Translations under genes and position numbers: made by a program | Assembly: GCF_001583415.1 (NCBI RefSeq) | Contig: NZ_CP014475.1 | Location: forward strand, 2,294,001 to 2,358,000 | Direction: 5' to 3' | Length of the DNA stretch: 64,000 bases | DNA from: Mycolicibacterium phlei | Lineage (GTDB): Bacteria > Actinomycetota > Actinomycetes > Mycobacteriales > Mycobacteriaceae | Notes under the pieces: model-generated | Seen by the model: only the letters and a program-made list of their open reading frames with translations | Databases searched by the model: none | What the model was told of the DNA's origin: nothing | Shown here: positions 1 to 21,640 of the stretch, one piece after another | Numbering within the stretch: the first letter of the stretch is position 1 | Layout of the letters: each line of letters opens with the position of its first letter

Positions 1-3000
1 GGGAACGGCAGCGTCTCGCGGATGCTGCGGCCGGTGATCATCATGACCACACGGTCCACCCCCATGCCGAGCCCACCGGTCGGCGGCATCGCGTACTCCA
101 TCGCCTGCAGGAAGTCCTCGTCGAGCTCCATCGCCTCCGGATCACCGCCCGCGGCCAGCAGCGACTGCTCCTGCAACCGGCGGCGCTGCTCGACCGGGTC
201 GGTCAGCTCGCTGTAGGCGGTGCCCAGCTCGACGCCCCACGCCACCAGGTCCCAGCGCTCGGCCACCCCGGGGATGCTGCGATGCGGCCGGGTCAGCGGC
301 GACACCGACGTCGGGAAGTCCTTGTAGAACGTCGGCTCCTCGGTGCGGTCCTCGACCAGCCGCTCGTAGAGTTCGAGCACCACCGCGCCTTCGTCCCAGT
401 GCGTCAGGTAGGGGATCTTCGCGGCGTCGCACAGCCGGCGCAGCGTCGCGAGATCGGTGTTGGGGCCGATCTCCTCGCCGAGCGCCTCCGACACCGCGCC
501 GTGCACGGTCTTGACCCGCCACTGCCCGGAGATGTCCACCGGCTCGAGCGTGCCGTCGGCGCGGGGCCGCATGAACACCGCCGCGCCGTTGGCGGCCCGC
601 GCGGCATTCTGGATCAGCTCGCGGGCACCGTCGATCCACACGTTGTAGTCCGCGTGTGCCTGATAGGCCTCCAGCAGGGTGAACTCCGGGTTGTGGCTGA
701 AGTCCACGCCTTCGTTGCGGAACGCCCGGCCGAGCTCGAAGACCCGCTCCACGCCGCCGACGCACAACCGCTTGAGGTACAGCTCGGGTGCGATGCGCAG
801 ATACAGGTCCAGGTCGTAGGCGTTGATGTGGGTGAGGAACGGCCGGGCGTTGGCGCCGCCGTGGATCTGTTGCAGGATCGGGGTCTCCACCTCGAGGAAA
901 CCCTTGCCCACCAACGTCTCCCGGATCGCGTGCAGCACCGCGCTGCGGGCCCGGATCAGGTCGCGGGCTTCGGTGTTGACCGCCAGATCGACGTAGCGGG
1001 CGCGGACCCGGGCCTCCTGGTCGGTCAGCCCCTTCCACTTGTCCGGCAGCGGCCGCAGGCACTTGCCGATCAGCCGCCAGTCGCGCACCAGCAGCGACCG
1101 GGTGCCGTTGCGGCTGTAGCCCATCGTGCCGGACACCTCGATCAGGTCACCCAGGTCGACGGCGTGCGTGAAGTCGGCCGTCGTCCCCGACTCCAGGCCC
1201 GAATTCTCCAGCAGCAGCTGCAGATCCCCGGACCAGTCGCGCAGCTGGGCGAACAGCACCCCGCCGTAGTCGCGGCTGCGCAGCACCCGGCCCGCCACCG
1301 TGACCGGCTCGTCGTCGCCGGCCGCAAGCGCCTCGGCGATCGTGTGCGACGGGGGACTGCCGACCGGGTACGGGTCGATTCCGCTGTCGCGCAACGCCTT
1401 CAGCTTCGCCATCCGCACCCGCACCTGCTCGGGCAGCCGCGGCGCCTGCTCGTCGGGATCGCCGAGCAGGCCCGCGTCGGGGGCGGTGCCGTCGCGGTGC
1501 AACAGCCCGGTGTCGACGAGCTCCTGCGGCACCGCGGTGTGGTGGCCGGTGTGCGGCTGCTCGCTGCGGCGCGAGAACGGCAGCACCAGAAAGCCTTCCG
1601 CGATCACCGAGGCGACCCCGACGCGGGGGATGAGCCGGGCCTCCTCGTAGCAGGCGTAGCGCGGCACCCACTCCGGCTTGTACTTCATGTTGGACCGGTA
1701 CAGCGTCTCCAGCTGCCACCACCGCGAGAAGAACACCAGCAGGCTGCGCCACAGCCGCGCGACCGGGCCCGCGCCCAGCTGTGCGCCCTGCTCGAACGCC
1801 GACCGGAACATCGCGAAGTTCAACGAGATCCGGGTGATCCCGAGATCCTCGGCCTGCATGCACAACTCGCTGACCATCAACTCGACGGTGCCGTTGGGCA
1901 GGTTGGGGGAGCGGCGCATCAGGTCCAGCGACACCCCGTTGCCGCCCCACGGTACGAACGACAACATCGCCACCACGTGCTCGTCGTCACCCTGCACGGC
2001 CTCCACCAGCAGGCAGTCCCCGTCGGCCGGATCACCCAGCCGGCCCAGCGCCATCGAGAAGCCGCGCTCGTCCTCGGTGTCGCGCCACGCGTCGGCCCGC
2101 TCGATCACCTCGGCCATCTCGTCGGCGCTCAGCTCGCGGTGGCGGCGGATCCGCACCGTCACACCCGCCCGCCGCGCCCGGGTCACCGCCTGGCGCACCG
2201 CGCGCATGTCCGGGCCGGACAGCCGGAACGAATCCGGGTGCAGCACCGCCTCGTCGCCGAGCTGCAGCGCGTTGAGGCCGGCCTCGCGGAACGCCTGCGC
2301 TCCGGCCGCGCTCGCACCCATCACCCCGGGCGCCCAGCCGTAGCTCTGGCACAACGCCAGCCACGCGTCGATCGCCGCCGGCCACGCCTTCGGATCGCCC
2401 ACCGGGTCCCCGCTGGCCAGACACACCCCGACCTCGACGCGGTAGGTGATCGCGGCACGGCCGTTCGGCGCGAACACCACCGCCTTGTCGCGGCGGGTGG
2501 CGAAGTAGCCCAGCGAGTCGTTCTTGCCGTACATGTCCAGCAGGGCGCGGATCGCGGACTCGTCCTCGCCGGTGAGCGCGTTGTCGGCGCGCTGCGACAG
2601 GAACAGCACGATCGCCGCCGCCATCAGCGCCAACGCGCCGAACAGTCCGAGCAGCGTGTTGACCAGCACGTTCGGTTCGCCGGAGAACAACGAGGTGTCG
2701 GCGCCCGCGAACGCGCCGACCCGGTTGAGCGCGTAAAGGAACCGCTCGTCGCGGTCCAGCGAGCCCGGGAACAGCTCCAGCAGCCCCCACCCGAGCAGGG
2801 TGCCCGCGGCCAGCCCGGCCACCAGCACGGCTGCCGCCCTGACCAGCGCACCGCGACGCACCTTCGCCCAGAATTCGCCGCGGGCCAGCAGCAGGAACAC
2901 GATCGCGGCCAGGTGGAAGACCAGGCCGATCACCTCGCCGATCTCCTGCACCACCGTCTCGTCGCCGGTGAGCAGGTCGGCGATGTTCACCCCGGCGGCG

Positions 3001-3299
3001 GCGACCATGTAGCCGACCAGGATCCAGAACGCGATGCGCTTGCGGGCGGCCAGCGCGGCGGCCAGCAGGGCCAGCACGAACGCCCACGCGAAGCTGGTGT
3101 CGGGGAAGTTGAACAGGTAGTCGTCGACGAACTCGCGCGGCACCCGGATCAGTGCCCGGACGAACGGGGAGACGCTGGCGATCAGCGACAGCGTGGCGAT
3201 GATGCCGACGGTCCAGCCCGCGGCGGCGGGCACCCACCAGGCGTACCGGGACGACGCGCGCGGCACCGGGGTGCGGGCGGTGGGAGTGGTGACGGTCAT
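1..3299 (-). CDS. lysX: Bifunctional lysylphosphatidylglycerol synthetase/lysyl-tRNA synthetase LysX (3' end beyond window)
   Basis: LysX charges tRNA-Lys and transfers lysine to phosphatidylglycerol in the membrane, giving resistance to cationic peptides. Reading from the ATG at 3299, about 1,099 residues lie in the window; the frame is open at base 1, so only a few C-terminal residues are missing. In order: hydrophobic membrane segments (about residues 20-230), an MprF-like LPG-synthetase domain (about 240-590), an OB-fold anticodon-binding domain (about 640-730) and a class II LysRS core with motif 2 ([14 protein letters not shown], near residue 860) and motif 3 (GMGVGVDRVV, near 1073). 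The N-terminal membrane part separates it from housekeeping LysS. It matches M. tuberculosis Rv1640c in order and position. A long open frame on the opposite strand is a high-GC shadow. Confidence 0.96.
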   Translation of the reverse strand, partial: MTVTTPTARTPVPRASSRYAWWVPAAAGWTVGIIATLSLIASVSPFVRALIRVPREFVDDYLFNFPDTSFAWAFVLALLAAALAARKRIAFWILVGYMVAAAGVNIADLLTGDETVVQEIGEVIGLVFHLAAIVFLLLARGEFWAKVRRGALVRAAAVLVAGLAAGTLLGWGLLELFPGSLDRDERFLYALNRVGAFAGADTSLFSGEPNVLVNTLLGLFGALALMAAAIVLFLSQRADNALTGEDESAIRALLDMYGKNDSLGYFATRRDKAVVFAPNGRAAITYRVEVGVCLASGDPVGDPKAWPAAIDAWLALCQSYGWAPGVMGASAAGAQAFREAGLNALQLGDEAVLHPDSFRLSGPDMRAVRQAVTRARRAGVTVRIRRHRELSADEMAEVIERADAWRDTEDERGFSMALGRLGDPADGDCLLVEAVQGDDEHVVAMLSFVPWGGNGVSLDLMRRSPNLPNGTVELMVSELCMQAEDLGITRISLNFAMFRSAFEQGAQLGAGPVARLWRSLLVFFSRWWQLETLYRSNMKYKPEWVPRYACYEEARLIPRVGVASVIAEGFLVLPFSRRSEQPHTGHHTAVPQELVDTGLLHRDGTAPDAGLLGDPDEQAPRLPEQVRVRMAKLKALRDSGIDPYPVGSPPSHTIAEALAAGDDEPVTVAGRVLRSRDYGGVLFAQLRDWSGDLQLLLENSGLESGTTADFTHAVDLGDLIEVSGTMGYSRNGTRSLLVRDWRLIGKCLRPLPDKWKGLTDQEARVRARYVDLAVNTEARDLIRARSAVLHAIRETLVGKGFLEVETPILQQIHGGANARPFLTHINAYDLDLYLRIAPELYLKRLCVGGVERVFELGRAFRNEGVDFSHNPEFTLLEAYQAHADYNVWIDGARELIQNAARAANGAAVFMRPRADGTLEPVDISGQWRVKTVHGAVSEALGEEIGPNTDLATLRRLCDAAKIPYLTHWDEGAVVLELYERLVEDRTEEPTFYKDFPTSVSPLTRPHRSIPGVAERWDLVAWGVELGTAYSELTDPVEQRRRLQEQSLLAAGGDPEAMELDEDFLQAMEYAMPPTGGLGMGVDRVVMMITGRSIRETLPF

Positions 3300-3354
3300 A
3301 GGGCGCGAGGATATGCGCCCGACGCGCAAAAAGCGGGGATGACCCGCGAAAACG

Positions 3355-3693
3355 CTATCCCCAGACGGGGCCGGTGTACTTCTCGCCGGGCCCCTGGCCG
3401 GGCTCGTCGGGGGCGGCGCTGGACTCGCGGAACGCCAGCTGCAGGCTCTTGAGCCCGTCGCGCAGCGGGCCGGCGTGCGGACCGAGGTACTCCGCCGACG
3501 CGGTCACCAGACCCGCGAGCGCGGTGATGAGCCGGCGCGCCTCGTCGAGATCGCGGTGCGGGCTGTTCTCCGGATCCTCCGCCGACAGGCCGAGTTTCTC
3601 CGCCGCGGCGCTCATCAGCATCACCGCCGAACGGGAGATCACCTCGATCGCGGGAATGTCGGCCAGCTCGCGAATGTTGGGACTATCGGTCAT
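3355..3693 (-). CDS. DUF1844 family protein
   Basis: A 112-residue protein, upstream of and co-directional with lysX (55-nt gap) and divergent from infC. The central helical segment ([21 protein letters not shown], residues about 16-36, then [12 protein letters not shown]) is what I recognise as DUF1844, a short uncharacterised family often found beside infC in actinobacteria. The last 20 residues are Gly/Pro-rich and probably disordered. No signal peptide or membrane segment is visible. The only start with a consistent frame is the ATG at 3693. Function is unknown; the conserved position beside translation genes is suggestive but proves nothing. Confidence 0.85.
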   Translation of the reverse strand: MTDSPNIRELADIPAIEVISRSAVMLMSAAAEKLGLSAEDPENSPHRDLDEARRLITALAGLVTASAEYLGPHAGPLRDGLKSLQLAFRESSAAPDEPGQGPGEKYTGPVWG

Positions 3694-3791
3694 GCTGCTA
3701 GACTTGCATGCGCGACCGTCCCGGCGAACGCCAGGGACAACAAGTGGAGTCCCACTCCCACCGCTGGCCGCACAGGTGCAGTGGTCCGGTC

Positions 3792-3914
3792 ACAGGCATA
3801 CCATGCCTGTCCTGGTCGGCTTGTGGGCCCTGCTGTGAGCAGGGCCTTTCTGTTCTGGTTGAACAGACTGCTGACGGATTGGGTCTCCTCGAACAGACAA
3901 CAGTAGGAGGGCCC
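3792..3914 (+). promoter_or_regulatory. infC leader with two perfect hairpins, the second terminator-like
   Basis: Two perfect stem-loops sit in tandem upstream of infC. The first is ACAGGCAT-acc-ATGCCTGT (3792-3810). The second is GGCCCTGCT-gtg-AGCAGGGCC (3826-3846), followed by TTTCTGTTCT, which looks like an intrinsic terminator. The infC Shine-Dalgarno AGGAGG is at 3905-3910, 68 nt after the second T-tract begins to fade. A terminator inside the 5' UTR of infC-rpmI-rplT suggests attenuation. L20 is known to control this operon by leader attenuation in Bacillus; the mechanism here is inferred. Confidence 0.6.
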
Positions 3915-4502
<588 letters not shown>

Positions 4503-4521
4503 CGACCAGAGCAGAGGACAC

Positions 4522-4716
4522 ATGCCAAAGGCGAAGACTCACAGCGGCGCATCGAAGCGGTTCCGTCGCACCGGCACCGGCAAGATCGTGCGTCAGAAGG
4601 CCAACCGCCGCCACTTGCTCGAGCACAAGCCGACCAAGCGGACGCGGCGTCTCGACGGCCGCACGGGCGTGTCGGGCAATGACACCGCCCGCGTCAACAA
4701 GATGCTCAACGGCTGA
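4522..4716 (+). CDS. rpmI: 50S ribosomal protein bL35
   Basis: A 64-residue, very basic protein beginning [18 protein letters not shown], the typical bL35 N-terminus, with the conserved [14 protein letters not shown] segment in the middle. Length matches the family. It lies 19 nt after infC, with a purine-rich GAGCAGAGGA site upstream, and 38 nt before rplT, in the universal infC-rpmI-rplT order. It is a structural component of the large subunit. Confidence 0.98.
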   Translation: MPKAKTHSGASKRFRRTGTGKIVRQKANRRHLLEHKPTKRTRRLDGRTGVSGNDTARVNKMLNG

Positions 4717-4754
4717 CCGACTCGTCTCGTACGACCTGACCGAAGGAATCACTC

Positions 4755-5144
4755 ATGGCACGCGTCAAGCGCGCACTCAACGCCCAGAAGAAGCGGCGCA
4801 CAGTCCTGAAGGCCTCCAAGGGTTACCGCGGCCAGCGGTCCCGGCTGTACCGGAAGGCCAAGGAGCAGCAGCTGCACTCGCTGAACTACGCCTACCGGGA
4901 CCGTCGCGCCCGCAAGGGTGAGTTCCGCAAGCTGTGGATCTCGCGCATCAACGCCGCGGCCCGCGCCAACGACATCACCTACAACCGGCTGATCCAGGGC
5001 CTGAAGGCCGCCGGTGTCGAGGTGGACCGCAAGAACCTCGCCGAGATCGCCGTCAGCGATCCGGGTGCCTTCACCGCGCTGGTGGAGGTCGCCAAGGCCG
5101 CGCTGCCCAGCGACGTCAACGCACCGTCGGGCGAGGCTGCCTGA
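4755..5144 (+). CDS. rplT: 50S ribosomal protein bL20
   Basis: A 129-residue protein beginning [20 protein letters not shown], with the conserved [14 protein letters not shown] and [14 protein letters not shown] blocks of bL20. It binds 23S rRNA early in large-subunit assembly and is the known autoregulator of this operon in several phyla. The C-terminal 10-15 residues are an actinobacterial extension. Its stop overlaps the region where the downstream methyltransferase frame opens. Confidence 0.98.
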   Translation: MARVKRALNAQKKRRTVLKASKGYRGQRSRLYRKAKEQQLHSLNYAYRDRRARKGEFRKLWISRINAAARANDITYNRLIQGLKAAGVEVDRKNLAEIAVSDPGAFTALVEVAKAALPSDVNAPSGEAA

Positions 5145-5170
5145 GCGCGCTCACTGAACGATCGGCCCGC

Positions 5171-5941
5171 GTGGTCGCGGCAGCCAAGCTGCTGCGGCTC
5201 GCGGGCCGTCGTCGTTCCGGACGATTTCTCGCCGAGGGGCCCAACCTCGTCGAGGCGGCGCTGCGCCGCGGACTGGTCTGCGAAGTGTTCGCCACCGAGA
5301 CCGCCTACGAGCGGTTCGGCGCGCTGCTCGCCGACGCCCCCGTCACCCTGGTGACCGAACGCGCCGCGAAAGCGTTGTCGGAGACCGTGACTCCGGTCGG
5401 CCTGGTCGCCGTCTGCGAGACGCCGGAGGCGTCGCTGGGCGAGGTGCTGGCCGCCGGGCCGCGGCTGGTCGCCGTCGCCGTGGAACTGTCCGAACCGGGT
5501 AACGCCGGCACGCTGATCCGCACCGCCGACGCCATGGGCGCCGACGCGGTGGTGATGGCCGGCCACAGCGTCGACCCCTACAACGGCAAGTGCCTGCGCT
5601 CGTCTGCGGGCAGCATCTTCTCGATCCCGGTGGTGCACGGCGTCGACGCCGCCGAGGCCGTCGCGCGCCTGCGCGAGGCCGGGCTGCAGGTGCTGGCCAC
5701 CACACTCGACGGCGAGGTGTCCCTGGACAGCCCGGAGTTCCAGGCGGATCTGAGCGGGCCGACGGCGTGGCTGTTCGGCCCCGAGGCGCACGGCCTGCCC
5801 GACGAGCTGACTCGCGCGGCCACCCACCGCGTGCACATCCCGATGCCGGGCAGCGCCGAGAGCCTCAATGTGGCGACGGCGGCGGCGATCTGCCTGTACC
5901 AGAGCGCCGCCGCCCACCGGAGGAACTCGGCCGGGACCTAG
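5171..5941 (+). CDS. SpoU/TrmH-family rRNA 2'-O-methyltransferase (TsnR-like)
   Basis: A SPOUT methyltransferase expected to 2'-O-methylate rRNA using SAM. An N-terminal substrate-binding domain (FLAEGPNLVEAAL) precedes a SpoU domain with the three motifs: NAGTLIRTADA, WLFGPEAHGLP and SLNVATAAAI. The start is uncertain. The first standard codon is the GTG at 5171 (256 aa), but the family resemblance (LTERSAR) begins upstream, and a CTG at 5141 overlapping the rplT stop would give 266 aa. It follows rplT as Rv1644 does in M. tuberculosis, where it is called tsnR; there is no specific sign of thiostrepton resistance. It converges with the next gene, the stop codons overlapping by 4 nt. Confidence 0.88.
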   Translation: MVAAAKLLRLAGRRRSGRFLAEGPNLVEAALRRGLVCEVFATETAYERFGALLADAPVTLVTERAAKALSETVTPVGLVAVCETPEASLGEVLAAGPRLVAVAVELSEPGNAGTLIRTADAMGADAVVMAGHSVDPYNGKCLRSSAGSIFSIPVVHGVDAAEAVARLREAGLQVLATTLDGEVSLDSPEFQADLSGPTAWLFGPEAHGLPDELTRAATHRVHIPMPGSAESLNVATAAAICLYQSAAAHRRNSAGT

Positions 5942-7170
5942 CTGTCGCTCAGCAGACCCCGCGCCACGTGGGTGATCTGGATCTCGTTGCTGCCCGCGTA
6001 GATCATCAGCGACTTGGCGTCGCGGGCCAGCTGTTCGACCCGGTACTCGGTCATGTAGCCGTTGCCGCCGAACAGCTGCACCGCCTCCATCGCGACATCG
6101 GTGGCCGCCTGCGAGCAGTACCACTTGATCGCCGAGGCCTCCGCCAGCGAGATCGGCTTGCCCTGCTCGGCCGACTCGATCACCCGGAAAAGGATGTTGC
6201 GCACGTTCATCCGCGCGACCTCCATCTGCGCCAGCTTCAGCTGGATCAGCTGGAACTGGGCGATCTCCTGGCCCCACAGCTTGCGGGTCTTGGCGTAGTC
6301 GACGCTGAGCCGCAGGCACTCCTCGATGACGCCGAGCGCCATCGCGGCCACCCCGATGCGCTCGGTGGCGAAGCTGGAACGCGCGCTGTCGCGGCCGTCG
6401 CCGGAGCGGTTGTCCTCGGTCTCGCCGAGCAACCGGTCACGGCCCAGCCGCACGTTGTTGAAGAACAGCTCGCCGGTGCGCGAACTGTGAATGCCCATCT
6501 TGCGGAACGGCTTCGACTGCTCGAAGCCCTCCATGCCCTTGTCGAGCACGAAAGTCAGCACTTTGCGGTCGCGCGGGGCGACACCGGGCTCGTCGAGCTT
6601 GGCGTACACCACGACGACGTCGGCGTCGGGGCCGTTGGTGATGAACGTCTTCTGGCCGTTGAGGATGTAGTCGTCGCCGTCGCGCACCACATAGGACTTC
6701 ATGCCGCCGAACGCGTCGGACCCCGAGTCGGGTTCGGTGATCGCCCAGGCGCCGATCTTCTCGTAGGTGACCAGACCCGGCAGCCAGCGCTCCTGCTGGG
6801 CCAGTGTGCCGCGCGACTGGATGGTCGGCACCGTCAGGCCCAGGCTCACGCCCATGCCGGTGACCAGACCCATCGACACCCGGCACAGCTCGCTGATCAC
6901 CACGAAGCCCATACCGCCCGACGAGTTGCCGAACATCCCGCCGCCGCCCTTGCCGGACGGCTGCTCACCGGCCCGCAGCCGGGCCAGCCGCTTGTCCAGC
7001 GCCTCCTTGGCCATGACGTCGATGCCGAACGTCTTGAACAGTTTGCGGATGATGGGGTAGGGCTCCATGTCGCCGCTTTCCAGCGCGTCGACGTGGGGGC
7101 GGATCTCTTTATCGATGAACTCCCGCACGGCGTCGCGGACGGCGAGATCGGTTTCAGACCATTCGAGCAT
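5938..7170 (-). CDS. Acyl-CoA dehydrogenase (FadE family)
   Basis: A 410-residue FAD-dependent acyl-CoA dehydrogenase, which introduces the alpha-beta double bond in beta-oxidation or branched-chain acyl-CoA breakdown. Visible signatures are AWAITEPDSGSDAFGG (near 140-156), the FAD-contacting KTFITNG, and the C-terminal block LFGGNGYM...ARDAKSLMIYAGSNEIQ. The catalytic glutamate of the MCAD type (Y-E-G) is replaced by Ala in IYAGSNE. A Glu in FATERIGVAA (E270) sits where isovaleryl- and long-chain acyl-CoA dehydrogenases carry their base, so it is probably of that type. A Gly-rich insert (residues 71-88) is unusual. It lies 5 nt downstream of the MpaB-like gene and probably shares its transcript. 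Substrate unknown. Confidence 0.9.
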   Translation of the reverse strand: MLEWSETDLAVRDAVREFIDKEIRPHVDALESGDMEPYPIIRKLFKTFGIDVMAKEALDKRLARLRAGEQPSGKGGGGMFGNSSGGMGFVVISELCRVSMGLVTGMGVSLGLTVPTIQSRGTLAQQERWLPGLVTYEKIGAWAITEPDSGSDAFGGMKSYVVRDGDDYILNGQKTFITNGPDADVVVVYAKLDEPGVAPRDRKVLTFVLDKGMEGFEQSKPFRKMGIHSSRTGELFFNNVRLGRDRLLGETEDNRSGDGRDSARSSFATERIGVAAMALGVIEECLRLSVDYAKTRKLWGQEIAQFQLIQLKLAQMEVARMNVRNILFRVIESAEQGKPISLAEASAIKWYCSQAATDVAMEAVQLFGGNGYMTEYRVEQLARDAKSLMIYAGSNEIQITHVARGLLSDS

Positions 7171-7175
7171 GCCCC

Positions 7176-8255
7176 CTAGGCTGCCTTATGCCGTCCGCGC
7201 GCCGGACGCAGGGTTCGCATTGAGAACCCCGCCAAAGAAAACGACGTGTGCACCAGCGACCCGGCCTTGTCGAGCAGTGAGCGACGCGGCGGCAGGTAGT
7301 GCATCGGCATGCCGCGCCGGTCCGGTGGCGGTGCCATGAACGACGGCGCCTCCACCAGTGGGGCGTCCGGCGGCAGCTTGCCCTGCGCGCGCCGGTAGGC
7401 GGCCAAAGCCCTTGGGTGCAAACGGATCTCGTCGGGCACCGCGATGAACGCGAACTCGACGAACTTGCCGAACAGGCGCAGCAGGATCTCGTCGCCCGGG
7501 GTCCAGCGCATGTTGGCCTTCTCCCGCACCGGCGGGTCGAACACCCCGGCCGCGATCCAGCGCTGCGCGCCCACCATCGGTTTGAACAACTGGTCCCAGA
7601 TCGGGGTGGGCATCAGCACAAACCACGGTTTGGGGATCCGGATGTCGAAGATGTCCAGCGTCGCCTTGTTGATCTCGAGTTCCTCGCGGCACTTGCGGTC
7701 CCAGTACTCGCAGAACTCCTCCCAGCTCTTCGGCACCGGGCGCATGCTCATGCCGTACATCCGGTACCACTGCACGTGCTCGTCGAACAGTTGGCGTTTC
7801 TCGGCCTCGGTCAGCCCGCCGCAGAAGTACTCGGCGGTCTTGATGATGAGCATGAAGAACGTGGCGTGCGCCCAGTAGAACGTCTCCGGGTTCAGCGCGT
7901 GGTAGCGCCGGCCACGGGCGTCGACGCCCTTGATCGTGGCGTGGTAGCCCTTGATCTGCTCGCCGGTTTGCGGGGCGCGGTCGCCGTCGTAGACCACGCC
8001 CATGATCGGGTAGACCGAGCGGGCCACCCGCTGCAGCGGTTCACGCAGCAGGATCGAATGGTCCTCGACGCCGGCGCCCAGCTCCGGGTACATGTTCTGG
8101 ATCGCGCCGATCCACACCCCGAGCAGGCCGGTGCGCAGATCGCCGAAGTACTTCCAGGTCAGCGAGTCCGGGCCCAGCGGCGACGGCGGGTCGTCGGCGA
8201 GCTGCCGGGGGTCGTGCCGAGTCCTCTGCCGGGTGTCCTGTGTGATGGCGGTCAT
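7176..8255 (-). CDS. MpaB/rubber-oxygenase-like (DUF2236) protein
   Basis: A protein of about 359 residues of the DUF2236 family (ER-bound oxygenase MpaB / latex-clearing protein fold), whose characterised members are haem-b enzymes. Family features seen: a conserved arginine in ILLREPLQRVARSV, and WAHATFFM carrying the expected haem-region histidine. The C-terminus (RRSLLDKAGSLVH and a basic tail) matches mycobacterial members. The start at 8255 has a GAGGGA ribosome site; an ATG 45 nt upstream (8300) lacks one. Position matches Rv1645c. Transcribed ahead of the acyl-CoA dehydrogenase, hinting at a joint role in lipid or isoprenoid oxidation (inference). Confidence 0.85.
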   Translation of the reverse strand: MTAITQDTRQRTRHDPRQLADDPPSPLGPDSLTWKYFGDLRTGLLGVWIGAIQNMYPELGAGVEDHSILLREPLQRVARSVYPIMGVVYDGDRAPQTGEQIKGYHATIKGVDARGRRYHALNPETFYWAHATFFMLIIKTAEYFCGGLTEAEKRQLFDEHVQWYRMYGMSMRPVPKSWEEFCEYWDRKCREELEINKATLDIFDIRIPKPWFVLMPTPIWDQLFKPMVGAQRWIAAGVFDPPVREKANMRWTPGDEILLRLFGKFVEFAFIAVPDEIRLHPRALAAYRRAQGKLPPDAPLVEAPSFMAPPPDRRGMPMHYLPPRRSLLDKAGSLVHTSFSLAGFSMRTLRPARGRHKAA

Positions 8256-8433
8256 CGGTTCCCTCGCTGCGACGCTGCAACTGTGTGTGATCTGCACCAT
8301 AGTGCTGACAACGGACGTTTTCTAGCCCTTCGGCGCAGGTCACGGCCAACCGTTACGCGGCCTCCACAGCGGCGTGACCAGCGTGTTCCTTCGCAGGGTC
8401 GTCGGTTCGGGGTGGGTTGCCTAGGCTTGCGGC

Positions 8434-15189
<6,756 letters not shown>

Positions 15190-15193
<4 letters not shown>

Positions 15194-16058
15194 GCATCCC
15201 CACCCCGGATAAGGCCAAGGTGCTGGCCGCGGCGCTGCCGTGGCTCAAGCAGATGCACGACAAGATCGTCGTGATCAAGTACGGCGGCAACGCGATGACC
15301 GACGACGTGCTCAAGCGGGCGTTCGCCGCCGACATGGTGTTCCTGCGCAACTGCGGCATCCACCCGGTCGTCGTGCACGGCGGCGGGCCGCAGATCAGCG
15401 CGATGCTCAAGCGGCTCGGCATCGAGGGCGACTTCAAGGGCGGCTTCCGGGTCACCACCCCCGAGGTGCTCGACGTGGCCCGCATGGTGCTGTTCGGTCA
15501 GGTGGGCCGCGAACTGGTCAACCTGATCAATGCGCACGGCCCGTACGCCGTCGGCGTCACCGGTGAGGACGCGCAGCTGTTCACCGCCGTGCACCGCGAC
15601 GTCGTCGTCGACGGCGTGCCCACCGACATCGGGCTGGTCGGCGACGTCGAGAAGGTCGATCCCAGCGCACTTCTGGACCTGATCGGCGCCGGCCGCATCC
15701 CGGTGGTGTCCACGATCGCCCCCGACGCCGACGGGGTCGTGCACAACATCAACGCCGACACCGCCGCCGCCGCGCTGGCCGAGGGCCTGGGCGCGGAGAA
15801 GCTGGTCATGCTCACCGACGTCGAGGGTCTCTACACCGACTGGCCCGACCGCGGTTCGCTGGTCAGCGAGATCGACTCCGCCGCACTGACGCAGCTGCTG
15901 CCCAAGCTGGAGTCGGGCATGGTGCCGAAGATGGAGGCCTGCCTGCGCGCCGTCAACGGCGGCGTGCCCAGCGCGCACGTCATCGACGGCCGGGTCGAGC
16001 ACTGTGTGCTGGCCGAGCTGCTGACCGACGAAGGATCCGGAACGAAGGTGATTCCCGC

Positions 16059-16062
<4 letters not shown>
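15190..16062 (+). CDS. argB: Acetylglutamate kinase
   Basis: Phosphorylates N-acetylglutamate; in organisms with a cyclic pathway it is usually the arginine-feedback-inhibited step. A 290-residue amino-acid kinase fold with [11 protein letters not shown] near the N-terminus, the substrate loop VVHGGGPQI, and the C-terminal [16 protein letters not shown] block. The N-terminal helix upstream of the kinase core (residues 1-25) is the extension found in arginine-sensitive NAGKs. ATGA overlap with argJ. Confidence 0.97.
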
Positions 16063-21253
<5,191 letters not shown>

Positions 21254-21316
21254 CAGGATTGTCGGTGCCCGCCTTTAGCATTCGCGGCGACAGTCGTGAA
21301 AGCAGGGGGGACACCG

Positions 21317-21622
21317 ATGAATCGGTTCGTTTCGATGGTGGGGGCGCTGGCTGCGGTGGCGGTAGGGCTGGCCGGTCCGGCGCAGGCGCAGCCGGACCCG
21401 TATCTGCCCGTGCCGCCGTTCTGGTGTCCGGGCAACCCGCCCGGCGCCATTTCGGGCAGCGGCTACGGCGGCTACTGTGAGGGCAAAACCTTCCCGGACG
21501 GCACCCGACTCAACACCTGGCGGCTCGGGCCGTTCTGGCAGCCGATCCGCTGCATCATCCCCGACGGCACCCCGAATCCGCCGTTGGCGCCGCCGGGTGG
21601 CTGCGGCGGGTTGCTGGACTGA
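21317..21622 (+). CDS. Small secreted protein, unknown function
   Basis: A 101-residue protein. The ATG at 21317 follows a strong AGGGGGGAC ribosome site; a GTG at 21296 would add seven residues without one. The N-terminus is a Sec signal peptide (MNRFVSMVGALAAVAVGLAG, cleavage likely after AQA near residue 24). The mature part is short, Pro/Gly-rich and has four cysteines (PFWCPGNPPG, GGYCEGKTF, IRCIIPDG, GGCGGLLD) that could form two disulfides outside the membrane. The type is common in mycobacteria; I recognise no functional domain. It converges with the ABC-F gene 19 nt away. Confidence 0.85.
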   Translation: MNRFVSMVGALAAVAVGLAGPAQAQPDPYLPVPPFWCPGNPPGAISGSGYGGYCEGKTFPDGTRLNTWRLGPFWQPIRCIIPDGTPNPPLAPPGGCGGLLD

Positions 21623-21640
21623 GGGCCACTGCTCGGGCCG

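Noticed and set aside
282..3452. A 1,056-codon open frame on the plus strand opposite lysX
   Set aside because: Antisense to lysX, with Arg/His/Gln/Pro-rich, low-complexity translation typical of the reverse of a high-GC gene. The minus strand gives a full, motif-rich LysX.
3708..3914. ATG-started extension of infC into the leader
   Set aside because: It would translate both perfect hairpins and gives a non-homologous Cys/Trp-rich tail, while an AGGAGG site sits right before the conserved IF-3 start.
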